Below are positions 29,654 through 38,592 of a stretch of 57,477 bases of DNA, piece after piece. The DNA lies in the NCBI GenBank assembly GCA_947259315.1, contig CAMYLR010000026.1, forward strand, positions 1 to 57,477. The letters are read 5' to 3'. A program made the translations under genes and the position numbers. This stretch comes from an uncultured Gemmatimonadales bacterium (GTDB taxonomy: Bacteria > Gemmatimonadota > Gemmatimonadetes > JACCXV01 > JAHWKZ01). The notes below the pieces were generated by a model. It saw only the letters and a list, made by a program, of their open reading frames with translations, searched no databases and was not told where the DNA came from. The first letter of the stretch is position 1, and each line of letters begins with the position of its first letter.

Positions 29654-30835
29654 TTAGTCGAAGAGGAGGTTCTCTAGAAAGGTCTCGAGTTGGATCTCCA
29701 GGCTGTCAAAACTCGTCATGCTCTCCTCGAACTCGCTTACGAAGTACGGAATGTTCTCCTGATCCAGTGTCCGTATGTATGCGACCTGCTCCTCGAGGCC
29801 GGGTTCGCACATCTTGGCGGCCAGCACGATCGCCGCCTCGGCCTTCGCATCCTTGATGCGTCGCAACAACATCTTTTCCTTGGGTTTTCGCAGGTCATGC
29901 TGAACCGGGCTGTGGGAAGATTTCTCGATGTAGCAATCGGCCAGGCTCAACAGCGGATTGCCGTTCACAGGGACATCTTCGGTTAGCCACCGCAGGCCGA
30001 TTAGCAGATCATCGTCAACGACGTAGCATGATCTGCTGATCGTGCGGACCAGATCGATCGGTAGCTGTTCGCAGAATCCACCCTCTACGACGACCCGGAT
30101 GCGATCTCGGGGCTGGGCTTCGCGCTCCTCGATGAGCGGCAGCAATTTGTGTAGCAACGCATTGTGTTCTTCTCGCGGCAAGAGCCCACCCAGCGCGACG
30201 AGGACATAGGCTTCGTCTGCGGACAATAACCATGGCCGTTCGCGCTTCACCGCGTACAACGCCCGCAACAGCGCTCTGTTCTCGTTGAACACTTCGATCG
30301 AACGACACAGATCGTCGTCGGTGATCTCTCTGCCAGCGATGGCTTCGATCTCTCGCATGAGCCGGTCGTATTCCGCGCGCAGGTAGTCGACAGCATGGTT
30401 TGAATTGGCGTTCTGAGGGAGATAGAGAATCTGGCACGGGTACTCGAAGTTGCGGCCCCAGATCCCAGCCAGATTTCTGGCTGCGTCACAGATCGGATGG
30501 GTGACGAACATGTCGAGCTCGATGCGTTGACTCAGCGCCAACTCGAGCGAGGTTTTGATGATCGAGCACAAGTAGGAGCCAAACCGCGAGTCCGCCTGCG
30601 TCGGCTCGACCGGCGCGCCTCGCACCTTGAAGGGCAGCATTCCGGCGGCGTGGGCGATCTCCTCTGGGAAGTAAACCTGAAAGTGACCGATCACTTTTCC
30701 ACCGTTGTCACGCCACTTGTGCACGGTCGGAAAATCGGTGTCCTCGAGTAACTCCTCGCACGATCGCAGAATCTCTTCTAGAGGTTTGTCGTTCCAGTTC
30801 GGGAGCACCTTTGGCAGCACTTGTGAGCTCGTCAT
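29654..30835 (-). CDS. bzdN: Class I benzoyl-CoA reductase, substrate-reducing subunit (BzdN/BcrC-like)
   Basis: 393 residues; the smaller HgdB-type partner of BzdO. Cys90 (GSYLCSII), Cys116 ([10 protein letters not shown]), and cysteines in [14 protein letters not shown] and [12 protein letters not shown] are typical of BcrC/BzdN. The ATG at 30835 overlaps the dch stop as ATGA, which fixes the start; a GTG 12 bases upstream is ignored. Order N-O-P-Q is identical to the Azoarcus-type bzd operon as I know it. Confidence 0.84.
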   Translation of the reverse strand: MTSSQVLPKVLPNWNDKPLEEILRSCEELLEDTDFPTVHKWRDNGGKVIGHFQVYFPEEIAHAAGMLPFKVRGAPVEPTQADSRFGSYLCSIIKTSLELALSQRIELDMFVTHPICDAARNLAGIWGRNFEYPCQILYLPQNANSNHAVDYLRAEYDRLMREIEAIAGREITDDDLCRSIEVFNENRALLRALYAVKRERPWLLSADEAYVLVALGGLLPREEHNALLHKLLPLIEEREAQPRDRIRVVVEGGFCEQLPIDLVRTISRSCYVVDDDLLIGLRWLTEDVPVNGNPLLSLADCYIEKSSHSPVQHDLRKPKEKMLLRRIKDAKAEAAIVLAAKMCEPGLEEQVAYIRTLDQENIPYFVSEFEESMTSFDSLEIQLETFLENLLFD

Positions 30836-31596
30836 CGGTGGCTCCACGTGGGCTGGCGCTTCTCTTGAAACGCGCGCAGGCCTTCGATCGCGTCGGCTGT
30901 ATTCATGAGCTCCTCGACGTAGATAGCTCCCACGTCGCGGAACGCCGCCGCGCGGCGCTGCGTGCTGCCGTTCCGAAGGGCGCGCTTGGTGATCTCGAGT
31001 GCGGCTCGACTGTGTTGCGCGATCCGCTGCGCGGTGGCTGTGGCTTCATCCTCGAGCTCGCTGGGGGGCACGATCTTTCGGATTAGACCGTGCTCCAGGG
31101 CCTCGACCGCTTCGATCACGGCTCCCGACAGCACCAGGTCCGCGGCCAACCCGGAGTCGCAACGCTCGGGCAGCAGGACACACGCCGCTGGCGGGAAGAC
31201 GCCGAGCACGATTTCCGGTTGTCCGAACGACGCGTCCTCGGCGGCGATGACGATGTCGGCTGCTTGCACGACCTCGAAGCCCCCGCCTAGGCACTTGCCC
31301 TGAACCGCGGCCACGGTCGGGAGCGGGAACCCGTCGATGGCGGCGACCGTTTCGAGAAACTCGGGAATCATCTGGCGATAGAGCGGCGGTAAGTGCTCGC
31401 CAACGTCCGCACCGGCAGAGAAGTGCTTGCCGTGAGCTGACACGAGCAGCACCCGTACCGCCGAATTCGCTTCGAAGTCTCTAATTGCTGCGCGCACTTC
31501 GGCGAGCATGTCCTGAGTCAAGATGTTGAGCGGCGGATGGTTCAAGACGAGCCGGCCAAGACCGCCGTTGACACGGGTCTCGATGGTGGCAGCCAT
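30832..31596 (-). CDS. dch: Cyclohexa-1,5-diene-1-carbonyl-CoA hydratase (Dch/BzdW-like)
   Basis: 254-residue crotonase-family enzyme that adds water to the dienoyl-CoA made by the reductase. The oxyanion-hole segments are present: [13 protein letters not shown] (~53-65) and [11 protein letters not shown] (~103-113). Length agrees with known dienoyl-CoA hydratases (~257). The start ATG 31596 overlaps the oah stop by one base, so the long upstream extension of the open frame is not coding. Crotonase alone is a broad family; the operon gives the specific call. Confidence 0.78.
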   Translation of the reverse strand: MAATIETRVNGGLGRLVLNHPPLNILTQDMLAEVRAAIRDFEANSAVRVLLVSAHGKHFSAGADVGEHLPPLYRQMIPEFLETVAAIDGFPLPTVAAVQGKCLGGGFEVVQAADIVIAAEDASFGQPEIVLGVFPPAACVLLPERCDSGLAADLVLSGAVIEAVEALEHGLIRKIVPPSELEDEATATAQRIAQHSRAALEITKRALRNGSTQRRAAAFRDVGAIYVEELMNTADAIEGLRAFQEKRQPTWSHR

Positions 31597-32678
31597 CACG
31601 CGGGTGCTCCGGTCTTTGAGAGCGCATTCCCGCAGACACCGCAGAACTCGTGCTCCGACGGGAGGTCCTTCGAGCCGCAAGCGTCGCACGTCCCGAGCGG
31701 CGGTCCCCACAGAGTCTCCGACGGACGGCCCTCGGCCGCCCGGCTGCGCAGGAGGTCGTAGCGAGAATCGCGCTTCTCGACAAAAGCGCGCATCCCCTCC
31801 AACGGCTCCCATGAGGCGTAGTGCAGCGCCAACCAATCCTGGGCGTGGCGGACGGTCGAGTGCCACGCGAGGTCCTTCCAGAAGTTGACCTGTTGTTTCG
31901 TATAGCGAGTGCACTCGGGGAACGACGCGAGGAGCTTCTTGGCTATCTCGTCTACGAAAGCGTCGAGTTTGCTCAGGTCGATCGCGTACCCGTCCTCGCC
32001 GCGTTGAGCTTTCTTGATTTCGCCCGGGCCCGCCTCGTCGATCCACTCGTCACCATGGCGCACGGACGGCACGACCCAGTTGACGAGACCCCAGTCACGC
32101 GCTTTCAAGGCTGGGATCGGTTCGTTCAGCATCAAGATCTCACGCGCGCGCTTATCACCGACCGTCAGCGGCAACCACTGCGTGGAACCCCCGCACGCCA
32201 CCGAGCCGACGTGCGTGCCTACTTGCTTGATAAACGTGTGTTGAGCCATGACCGTCAGGTCGCACGCGAGTTGACTCTCGTTGCCGCCACCGACGGCCAT
32301 CCCGTTGAGCCTCGCCACAACCGGCTTGCCGGTGTTGAGGATGCTCTCGATGTAGGCTCGGAAAAGCGCCATGTACTTCCAGTAGTCACGCGGCGTCGCG
32401 ATGTAGCTGGCGGCGTACTCCTTGACGTCGCCACCGGTGCAGAAAGCGCGATCGCCGGCGCCGGTATAGACGATGACGCCGACGCGATCATCGAAGCTGG
32501 CGTCCCGAAAGGCGGTCGCGATTTCCTCGAGCGTCAGCGTCGAGTACGCGTTGTAGTTCTTGGGCCGGTTTATCGTGATGCGCGCGATTCCGTCGTGTTT
32601 GCTGTACTCGGTTTCCTCGAAAGCGAACGAGTCGCTCTCGCGGGGCGAGAAGTGTCGTTTTACTTCTGTGGCTTGCAT
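31596..32678 (-). CDS. oah: 6-oxocyclohex-1-ene-1-carbonyl-CoA hydrolase (Oah/BzdY-like) with a C-terminal zinc ribbon
   Basis: Ring-opening hydrolase of the crotonase family; yields 3-hydroxypimelyl-CoA. 360 residues, longer than ordinary crotonases and close to Oah/BamA (~375). NRPKNYNAYSTLTLEEI (~38), GDRAFCTGGDVKEY (~74) and NGMAVGGGNESQLACDL (~123) are the active-site parts. After residue ~330 comes a CDACG...FCGVCG cysteine ribbon that can bind zinc. The ATG overlaps the end of tetR by 19 bases, so the two are translated together. Confidence 0.82.
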   Translation of the reverse strand: MQATEVKRHFSPRESDSFAFEETEYSKHDGIARITINRPKNYNAYSTLTLEEIATAFRDASFDDRVGVIVYTGAGDRAFCTGGDVKEYAASYIATPRDYWKYMALFRAYIESILNTGKPVVARLNGMAVGGGNESQLACDLTVMAQHTFIKQVGTHVGSVACGGSTQWLPLTVGDKRAREILMLNEPIPALKARDWGLVNWVVPSVRHGDEWIDEAGPGEIKKAQRGEDGYAIDLSKLDAFVDEIAKKLLASFPECTRYTKQQVNFWKDLAWHSTVRHAQDWLALHYASWEPLEGMRAFVEKRDSRYDLLRSRAAEGRPSETLWGPPLGTCDACGSKDLPSEHEFCGVCGNALSKTGAPA

Positions 32679-33319
32679 GTGAGGCCTCCCACCAGCAGGT
32701 CCGCGAACTCAGCTCCAAGCTCGGGCGTATGAACCCGGCCCTCCGGCCGGTACCAACGAGCGATCCAGTTGATCGCTCCGAGGATCCCGAACACGGCGAT
32801 TTTGGAGTTGACGACGCGGAACTCCCCGCTCTTGATGCCTTCGTTAATGATTCTGCGAATTCGTCGCTCGTACCGGTCACGAGCGGCGATGATCTTCTTC
32901 TGTCGCTCGGATGAAAGTGCGGTCACCTCGAACGCCAGCGGGGACGCCTCGAGGGTCTCGGTCATGACGCGAACGTGCTCGCGGATGATGTAGGCGAGTC
33001 GGTCGGCCGCGGTCGCATATCGCTGCCGCGCCTCTTTCGAAAAGCGCTCGACCTCGGCCAGCGAGTCGAGATGGCATTGGTAGAGGATCGATTCCTTGTC
33101 AGGGAAGTAGTGGTAGAGCGCCGTCTTCTGAACCCCCAGATGGTTGGCGATGTCGTCTAGCGTGGTGGCGTGATAGCCCTCTTCGCGGAACGCTCGGAGT
33201 GCGGCGTGGAGAATCTCCGTTCGGCGGCGATGCCGCTTCTCTCGGATGCGGGGCGACGGCGTGGGTGCGGTGCCGGTCGTGGGCACGCTGCGACCTTCCT
33301 GTAAAATTCTACTAGACAT
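32660..33319 (-). CDS. TetR-family regulator of the benzoyl-CoA operon
   Basis: 219 residues. The N-terminal HTH spans ~33-80 (TEILHAALRAFREEGYHATTLDDIANHLGVQ in pieces, then TALYHYFPDKESIL), followed by an all-helical ligand domain (TetR_C type). It is first in the operon and its promoter carries two palindromes, so it probably represses its own transcription and that of oah-dch-bzdNOPQ-had. An acyl-CoA such as benzoyl-CoA is a reasonable inducer (inference). Known bzd operons use the unrelated XRE-type BzdR, so this is a different control arrangement. Confidence 0.85.
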   Translation of the reverse strand: MSSRILQEGRSVPTTGTAPTPSPRIREKRHRRRTEILHAALRAFREEGYHATTLDDIANHLGVQKTALYHYFPDKESILYQCHLDSLAEVERFSKEARQRYATAADRLAYIIREHVRVMTETLEASPLAFEVTALSSERQKKIIAARDRYERRIRRIINEGIKSGEFRVVNSKIAVFGILGAINWIARWYRPEGRVHTPELGAEFADLLVGGLTCKPQK

Positions 33320-33331
33320 TCAAATTTTGAA
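33319..33331. promoter_or_regulatory. Operator-like palindrome 1 (TTCAAATTTTGAA)
   Basis: Thirteen-base inverted repeat TTCAAA-T-TTTGAA, perfect around its central base and covering the -10 region of the operon promoter. Its centre is 19 bases from that of palindrome 2, close to two helical turns. Confidence 0.6.
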
Positions 33332-33352
33332 CGATACGTCAAATTTTGTCAA
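33324..33352 (-). promoter_or_regulatory. Promoter of the tetR-oah-dch-bzdNOPQ-had operon
   Basis: Read on the minus strand: -35 TTGACA (33352-33347), exactly 17 bases, -10 CAAAAT (33329-33324). The tetR ATG follows four bases after the -10, so the true start may be further in or the -10 may be misplaced. The box is overlaid by two operator-like palindromes. Confidence 0.55.
33338..33350. promoter_or_regulatory. Operator-like palindrome 2 (GTCAAATTTTGTC)
   Basis: Thirteen bases sharing the CAAATTTTG core with palindrome 1 and overlapping the -35 box. Only the core is symmetric; the outer GT/TC are not complementary. A paired site fits cooperative TetR binding. Confidence 0.55.
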
Positions 33353-33479
33353 GTCAGGAGAAACCCGTCTTCGACCACGGAGTGCGAAGCTTTTAACCAT
33401 ATATAGCCATTATTAACCTAGTAACTGCCGATCTCTGGTAAGATTGCGGATCGCCCCCTGTCGGGTTAGAACATCGGCC

Positions 33480-35243
33480 ATGGATCGCGCGACCCTGGCC
33501 GCCTCGCCCTATGCCAACGACGACCTGATCCCGACGACGCTCGACGAGCGGCGCTGGTCGCGCTGGAACATCGCTGCGCTGTGGATCGGGATGAGCGCCT
33601 GTGTCCCGACGTACATGCTGGGCTCGAGCCTGATCGCGAGCGGGATGACGTGGTGGCAGGCGCTGCTCACGATCGCCGCGGGCAATGCGGTCGTGCTCGT
33701 GCCGATGATCCTCAACGGCCACGCCGGGACGAAGTACGGCGTGCCGTTTCCGGTGCTCTTGCGAGCGCCTTTCGGCATCCTCGGGGCCAACGTCCCAGCC
33801 CTGCTTCGAGGGTTGGTCGCGTGTGGCTGGTTTGGCATCCAGACATGGATCGGTGGCCACGCACTGTACGCGCTGACCCGTGTCATCGTGCCGGCTATTG
33901 GCGATGCGCCAGCGATCGGCTGGCTGGGTCTCAATGTTTGGGAGCTGCTTGCCTTCCTTGCGTTCTGGGCGCTCAACGTGTGGATCGCTTGGTCGGGAAC
34001 CGAGCGCATCAAGTGGCTCGAGGCGTGGGGAGCACCGATGCTGTTGGCGATCGGGCTGGCGCTGTTGGCGTGGACGTTCACCTCACCCGGTGGACTGGGG
34101 AGCGCACTGTCGTTTAGCCGCCAGTTTTCACAACCGTCGTTGGTCGTCACGGACCGTGAGGTGCGGCTGACAAGCCTGGCGGACGATGACGAGCCACGAG
34201 CGAGCGAATTCCGAATGGCTGCAGCCGCCTCCGAGGACGAAGCGCGCGAAGCGGTTTCGCAGGCTGATTGGATGGTCTACACCGGAGAAAAGATGGCGCT
34301 CACCCCTGGCGCCTCTGGTGGCGTCGTGGCGGCACAGCTCCGGGACGCCGACGGCGTGGTGAGCCCGACGCTGACCGGTCAGGCCACTCCTGGAGGGAAC
34401 CGGCTGGGGTTCTGGCTCCTGTTCCTGCCTGGCCTGACCGCGATGGTCGGCTTCTGGGCGACCTTGTCGCTCAACATTCCCGATTTCACGCGCTACGCCA
34501 GGAGCCAAACCGACCAGGCGTGGGGTCAAATCCTCGGGTTGCCGACCACCATGACGCTGTTCGCGTTTATCGGCATCGCCGCCACGTGCGCAGCTGCGCT
34601 GCAGTTCAGCGATGTCCTGGTAGTCGAAGCGGCTCCGTGGGACCCGGTTGTCCTGCTGTCTCGTTTCGAAGCGCCCGTCGTAGTGATCGTGTCGATGGCC
34701 GCGCTGGCGATCGCGACATTGACGACCAACATCGCCGCCAACGTCGTCGCTCCGGCGATCGGGTTCAGCAACATCGCGCCGCGGTGGATCTCGTTCCGGG
34801 TCGGTGCGCTCATCACCGGGGTGATCGGGATCCTGATAATGCCGTGGAAGCTGATCGCCTCGACACAGGGGTACATCTTCACCTGGCTGATCGGGTACAG
34901 CGCGTTGCTCGGTCCGGTGGCCGGCATCATGATCGCCGACTACTGGCTTGTGCGTCGCCAGCGCCTGGACACCGAATCGTTGTTCTCGGAAGAAGGGATG
35001 TACTGGTATGGCGACGGTTGGCGCTGGACGACAGTGGCGATCCTGGCGCTCGCGGTAGCACCCAACGTGCCCGGTTTCCTGGCCGCCGCCGGCTGGATAT
35101 CGGCGGACAAGATCCCGCCGATCTTCCATTCGATCTACACCTATGCCTGGTTTGTCGGCTTCGGGGTCGCATTCGTGAGCTACGTTGGGCTCGGTTCCTC
35201 TGAGCGGCCCACTCTCGCAGCGGAGAAGGCGAATGGTGCTTGA
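33480..35243 (+). CDS. NCS1-family transporter (nucleobase/hydantoin type) with a large hydrophilic insertion
   Basis: 587 residues; 12-helix permease for uracil, hydantoin, allantoin or similar. Family stretches include WNIAALWIGMSACVPTYMLGSS (start of helix 1, in two pieces), GIQTWIGGHALY, VGFWATLSLNIPDFTRYARSQ, and NIAANVVAPAIGFSNIAP. Between helices 6 and 7 (residues ~220-305) lies an acidic insertion of ~85 residues that ordinary members lack. Start ATG 33480. The gene diverges from tetR across 160 bases and begins the second block of pyrimidine genes; the next gene overlaps it by 11 bases. Confidence 0.88.
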   Translation: MDRATLAASPYANDDLIPTTLDERRWSRWNIAALWIGMSACVPTYMLGSSLIASGMTWWQALLTIAAGNAVVLVPMILNGHAGTKYGVPFPVLLRAPFGILGANVPALLRGLVACGWFGIQTWIGGHALYALTRVIVPAIGDAPAIGWLGLNVWELLAFLAFWALNVWIAWSGTERIKWLEAWGAPMLLAIGLALLAWTFTSPGGLGSALSFSRQFSQPSLVVTDREVRLTSLADDDEPRASEFRMAAAASEDEAREAVSQADWMVYTGEKMALTPGASGGVVAAQLRDADGVVSPTLTGQATPGGNRLGFWLLFLPGLTAMVGFWATLSLNIPDFTRYARSQTDQAWGQILGLPTTMTLFAFIGIAATCAAALQFSDVLVVEAAPWDPVVLLSRFEAPVVVIVSMAALAIATLTTNIAANVVAPAIGFSNIAPRWISFRVGALITGVIGILIMPWKLIASTQGYIFTWLIGYSALLGPVAGIMIADYWLVRRQRLDTESLFSEEGMYWYGDGWRWTTVAILALAVAPNVPGFLAAAGWISADKIPPIFHSIYTYAWFVGFGVAFVSYVGLGSSERPTLAAEKANGA

Positions 35244-36423
35244 AGGCGTTCGAGTTGTGGATCTGACCCGCATTCTGGCGGGGCCCTACGCGACGATGAT
35301 TCTGGGGGACTTTGGCGCTGACATCGTCAAGATCGAGCGCCCCGACGGCGGCGACGAAACGCGCGGATGGGGTCCACCTTGGGTCGCCGGCGCGGGCGGT
35401 GCGAGCGCCTACTTCACCGCCGTCAACCGCAATAAACGGAGCTGCACGCTCGACCTGAAGAGCGATGGAGGCAAACGTGTTCTGTGGCGCATGCTCGAGC
35501 GCGCCGACGTCGTCATCTCAAACTTCCGCCCAGGTGTGCTCGACCGACTCGGTTTCCCGTACGATGCAGTCCGCGAACAGAATCCTGGGATCGTCTACGC
35601 CGTCATCAACGGGTATGGAGCGGAGGGTCCCGGCGCCGACAAACCGTCGTTTGACGTGATCGTGCAGGGCGAGTCGGGCGTTATGGACGTCACCGGTGAC
35701 CCGGCGGGTCCGCCGACTCGGGTCGGAATCTCGCTCGGTGACGAAACCGCGGGACTGCTCGTCGTCCAGGGGATCTTGGCGGCGCTGCTCGAGCGCGCCC
35801 GAACCGGGGAAGGGCAACACGTCGAGGTCGCTCTTCACGACGGATTGCTGTCGCTGTTGACGTATCACGCGCAGAACTGGTGGTCGGGCGGTGAAAAGCC
35901 GGTACGGCTTGGCAACGCTCACCCGTCGATCGTTCCGTACCAGACTTTCGGGGCCAGCGACGGATGGATCAACATCGGCGCCGGAAACGAGCGCCAGTGG
36001 GCGCGGCTGTGCAAGGTGATTGGCAAGCCCGAGTGGGTCGATGACCCGCGCTATGCTACCAACGGTCAACGCAACGTTCACCGAGACGAGCTCATCCCGA
36101 AGCTGGAGTCGATCTTCGGTTCCCGATCGACTGCGGAGTGGGTCGCAGCTCTGTCGGAGGCCGACATCCCGTGCGGCGAAATCCGGACCGTGCCCGCCGC
36201 GCTCGATTCGCCCGAGGCCAAAGCCCGCGAGATGATCGTCGAGGTTTCCGGCTCGGACGGTGAGCCGCTCCCTCTCGTCGGTGTGCCGATCAAGCTGTCG
36301 GCGTCGCCTTGCCAGGTGCGAACCCGCCCCCCCGATCTCGGTGAGCACACCGATGAGGTGCTGACCGAGCTCGGTTACGATGCCGACGAGATCGAGGCGC
36401 TACGACAAGACGGAGCTGTCTGA
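35233..36423 (+). CDS. CaiB/BaiF family III CoA-transferase
   Basis: 396 residues. Hallmarks: GVRVVDLTRILAGPYATM at the start, LGDFGADIVKIERP, and the catalytic Asp in KPSFDVIVQGESG (~138). It moves CoA between carboxylates. The substrate is not readable; malonate or methylmalonate from pyrimidine breakdown would make sense in this place, and an aromatic acid from the adjacent benzoyl-CoA operon is an alternative. ATG 35233 overlaps the transporter gene. The 3' end overlaps the convergent cyclase gene by 24 bases. Confidence 0.87.
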   Translation: MVLEGVRVVDLTRILAGPYATMILGDFGADIVKIERPDGGDETRGWGPPWVAGAGGASAYFTAVNRNKRSCTLDLKSDGGKRVLWRMLERADVVISNFRPGVLDRLGFPYDAVREQNPGIVYAVINGYGAEGPGADKPSFDVIVQGESGVMDVTGDPAGPPTRVGISLGDETAGLLVVQGILAALLERARTGEGQHVEVALHDGLLSLLTYHAQNWWSGGEKPVRLGNAHPSIVPYQTFGASDGWINIGAGNERQWARLCKVIGKPEWVDDPRYATNGQRNVHRDELIPKLESIFGSRSTAEWVAALSEADIPCGEIRTVPAALDSPEAKAREMIVEVSGSDGEPLPLVGVPIKLSASPCQVRTRPPDLGEHTDEVLTELGYDADEIEALRQDGAV

Positions 36424-37512
36424 CGCGCTGATCCCCCTAGGCGGGACGTTCGTGATCGTACCGGCATCAGTATTGTGCTCGATCGCGAAGAGTGCGATCG
36501 ATTCCCGCTTACCACGTAGTCGGACGTCACCGATGGCGGTGGCTTTCAGCTCTCCGGGGAGCTTCAGCCTGTCTAGGACCCACTGCGAGGCGAGGCAGTC
36601 AGCGCCCGTCTCCTTGCACAACGCTTCGATCCGAGAGGCAGCGTTGAGCGCGTCACCGTGGAACGTCAACTCTTTCTTGGCTTCACCGACCCATGTGGTA
36701 ACCACGTCACCACCATGGACTCCGCCGCGCAGTCGCGGCACTACTCCATATCGCTTCAAGTACTTGTCCGTCCGAGCTTCGAGCATCCCCACCATCTCGA
36801 AAAAGCATCGCAGGCAGGCGGCATCCTGGAAGCCGCGATCCTGACGCCACGTCACGATCACCCCGTCGCCTACGAACTGATATACGTCACCTCCCCAGGC
36901 CAGGATGGCTTCCGACGTGTCACCCAAGAACTCCCGCACGAGGCTGCTGTACGCTAGGTTGCCGAGCCGTTCCGCCAAGGCCGTTGATCCAACCATGTCA
37001 GCGAAGAGAAACAGCCTGACTTCCTCCTCGGGGTATCGATAGCGACCCGTGAGAAACCGCCATATCTCCCCGCGGTTGTGAAGGGTACGGATCTCCAAAG
37101 CGCTGGTCAGTACAACCGCCGTGACGAAGGCCATCATGAAATCGCGGGTGAGACGATCGTCGAAGAGGTACCGCCCAGCGCCTTCAAGGAGCCCGACCCG
37201 CGAACCAATGGCGATAGCGATGCCGTTGACTAGCACCAGAGCTAAGAGCATCACCGCGCTGTACAGCAGCACACGGAGAGCGTTCAGCGTGAAGAACCTG
37301 AACCTGCGGCTCCCCAGGGGGAGCAGAAACTGCTCGGTCACGCCCACTGCAACACCGATCAGGAGACCCACGAAGAGCCCTCGAATACTGCTCCAGAGCA
37401 GTATTCGTTGGTCGATCTGGCCGATGAGGAGACCGAGAAGGGAACCGCCCAGCATTCCGACCACCGCGAAGGTGACGACCGTCCGAACGCGCTTTCGTTG
37501 AACTGCGTTCAC
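36400..37512 (-). CDS. Membrane-bound class III adenylate/guanylate cyclase
   Basis: 370 residues. Four helices in the first ~150 residues (VVTFAVVGMLGGSLLGLLIG, SIRGLFVGLLIGVAVGV, VLLYSAVMLLALVLVNGIAI, DFMMAFVTAVVLTSAL) anchor a cytosolic cyclase domain. Metal-binding aspartates are in FADMVGSTALAE and GDVYQFVGDGVIVTW; the transition-state Asn/Arg pair is in GDALNAASRIE. This suggests an active homodimer producing cAMP (or cGMP). It is on the opposite strand to the surrounding pyrimidine genes and is probably separately controlled. Confidence 0.87.
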   Translation of the reverse strand: MNAVQRKRVRTVVTFAVVGMLGGSLLGLLIGQIDQRILLWSSIRGLFVGLLIGVAVGVTEQFLLPLGSRRFRFFTLNALRVLLYSAVMLLALVLVNGIAIAIGSRVGLLEGAGRYLFDDRLTRDFMMAFVTAVVLTSALEIRTLHNRGEIWRFLTGRYRYPEEEVRLFLFADMVGSTALAERLGNLAYSSLVREFLGDTSEAILAWGGDVYQFVGDGVIVTWRQDRGFQDAACLRCFFEMVGMLEARTDKYLKRYGVVPRLRGGVHGGDVVTTWVGEAKKELTFHGDALNAASRIEALCKETGADCLASQWVLDRLKLPGELKATAIGDVRLRGKRESIALFAIEHNTDAGTITNVPPRGISASDSSVLS

Positions 37513-37691
37513 CGAAGCAGGTCCTCCTTTCTGACCGAGAAGCTGAAACTAAGTGGTGCCTGGGCGCATGAAAGTGCCGGACGCGCTCCGCGTTCAGCGT
37601 GCCCGCCCGCCAACGCCGTCGGTCGCACGACGCGCAGGCGTCAGCTATGATTAAAGGCATACAACCGGCACGATACCCGCATGGAGGCATC

Positions 37692-38567
37692 ATGGCGAGA
37701 GTGGTGAAGGGTGGTCTGATCCAGGCGGCGATCCCTGACGGGGATGCCAGCCGACCGATCGACGAGATCAGACAATCGATGATCGACAAACACGTGGTCC
37801 TGCTGGCCGAGGCCGCCGAGCGGGGTGCGCAGGTCGTCTGTCTACAGGAGCTCTTCTATGGGCCGTACTTCTGCGCCGATCAGGACGCGAAGTGGTATCA
37901 GCTCACCGAACAGGTCCCTGACGGGCCGACGTGCCGACAGTTCGGAGACTTGGCACGCGAGCACGGTGTGGTACTTGTGCTCCCGGTCTATGAAGAGGAG
38001 ATCGCTGGGGTCTATTACAACACCGCGGCGGTGTATGACGCCGACGGGTCGTACTTGGGCAAGTACCGCAAACACCATATTCCGCACTGCGCGCCCGGAT
38101 TCTGGGAGAAGTTTTTCTTCAAGCCAGGGAACCTCGGATACCCGGTGTTCGAGACCGCATTCGGAAACGTCGGGGTGTACATCTGCTACGATCGCCACTT
38201 TCCCGAGGGCGCGCGGATCCTCGGTTTGAACGGTGCGGAGATCGTCTTCAACCCATCGGCTACGGTGGCCGGGCTCTCGGAGTACCTGTGGGAGCTCGAG
38301 CAGCCGGCCCACGCGGTGGCGAACGGCTACTTCATCGGCGCGATCAACCGCGTCGGCCACGAGAACCCCTGGGACATCGGTGAGTTCTATGGCAAGTCGT
38401 ACTTCGCCGATCCGCGCGGGGAGATCATCGCTCAGGCGCCGCGCGACCGTGACGCGGTGGTCGTCGCTGACCTCGACCTCGACATGATCGAGGAAGTCCG
38501 TCAGACGTGGCAGTTTTTCCGGGATCGGCGACCTGAAACGTACGACGAGATCGCCGCGCTGCTGTGA
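37692..38567 (+). CDS. pydC: Beta-ureidopropionase (N-carbamoyl-beta-alanine amidohydrolase)
   Basis: Nitrilase-superfamily hydrolase, third step of reductive pyrimidine breakdown: N-carbamoyl-beta-alanine to beta-alanine, CO2 and ammonia. 291 residues with the catalytic triad Glu53 (LQELF), Lys127 (YRKHHIPH) and Cys165 (YICYDRHFPEGAR). The segment HCAPGFWEKFFFKPG is typical of this subgroup. ATG 37692 has GGAGG just upstream. A TATGAT box at 37646-37651 may belong to its promoter, but the -35 is poor. Confidence 0.9.
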   Translation: MARVVKGGLIQAAIPDGDASRPIDEIRQSMIDKHVVLLAEAAERGAQVVCLQELFYGPYFCADQDAKWYQLTEQVPDGPTCRQFGDLAREHGVVLVLPVYEEEIAGVYYNTAAVYDADGSYLGKYRKHHIPHCAPGFWEKFFFKPGNLGYPVFETAFGNVGVYICYDRHFPEGARILGLNGAEIVFNPSATVAGLSEYLWELEQPAHAVANGYFIGAINRVGHENPWDIGEFYGKSYFADPRGEIIAQAPRDRDAVVVADLDLDMIEEVRQTWQFFRDRRPETYDEIAALL

Positions 38568-38592
38568 CGATCGTCGACGAAAGCGAGCAGAG

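Noticed and set aside
26665-30835. Reading the HgdB/ATPase genes as 2-hydroxyacyl-CoA dehydratase and its activator
   Set aside because: The same folds occur there, but four subunits with two ATPases, plus Oah, Dch and Had in one operon, fit benzoyl-CoA reductase much better.
31597-32046. Upstream extension of the dch frame by 150 codons
   Set aside because: It runs through oah in another frame and lacks crotonase features; the start at 31596 overlaps the oah stop neatly.
34128-35273. Long minus-strand ORF (381 codons) opposite the NCS1 transporter
   Set aside because: Shadow of the transporter; Arg/Asp/His-rich with no membrane or enzyme pattern.
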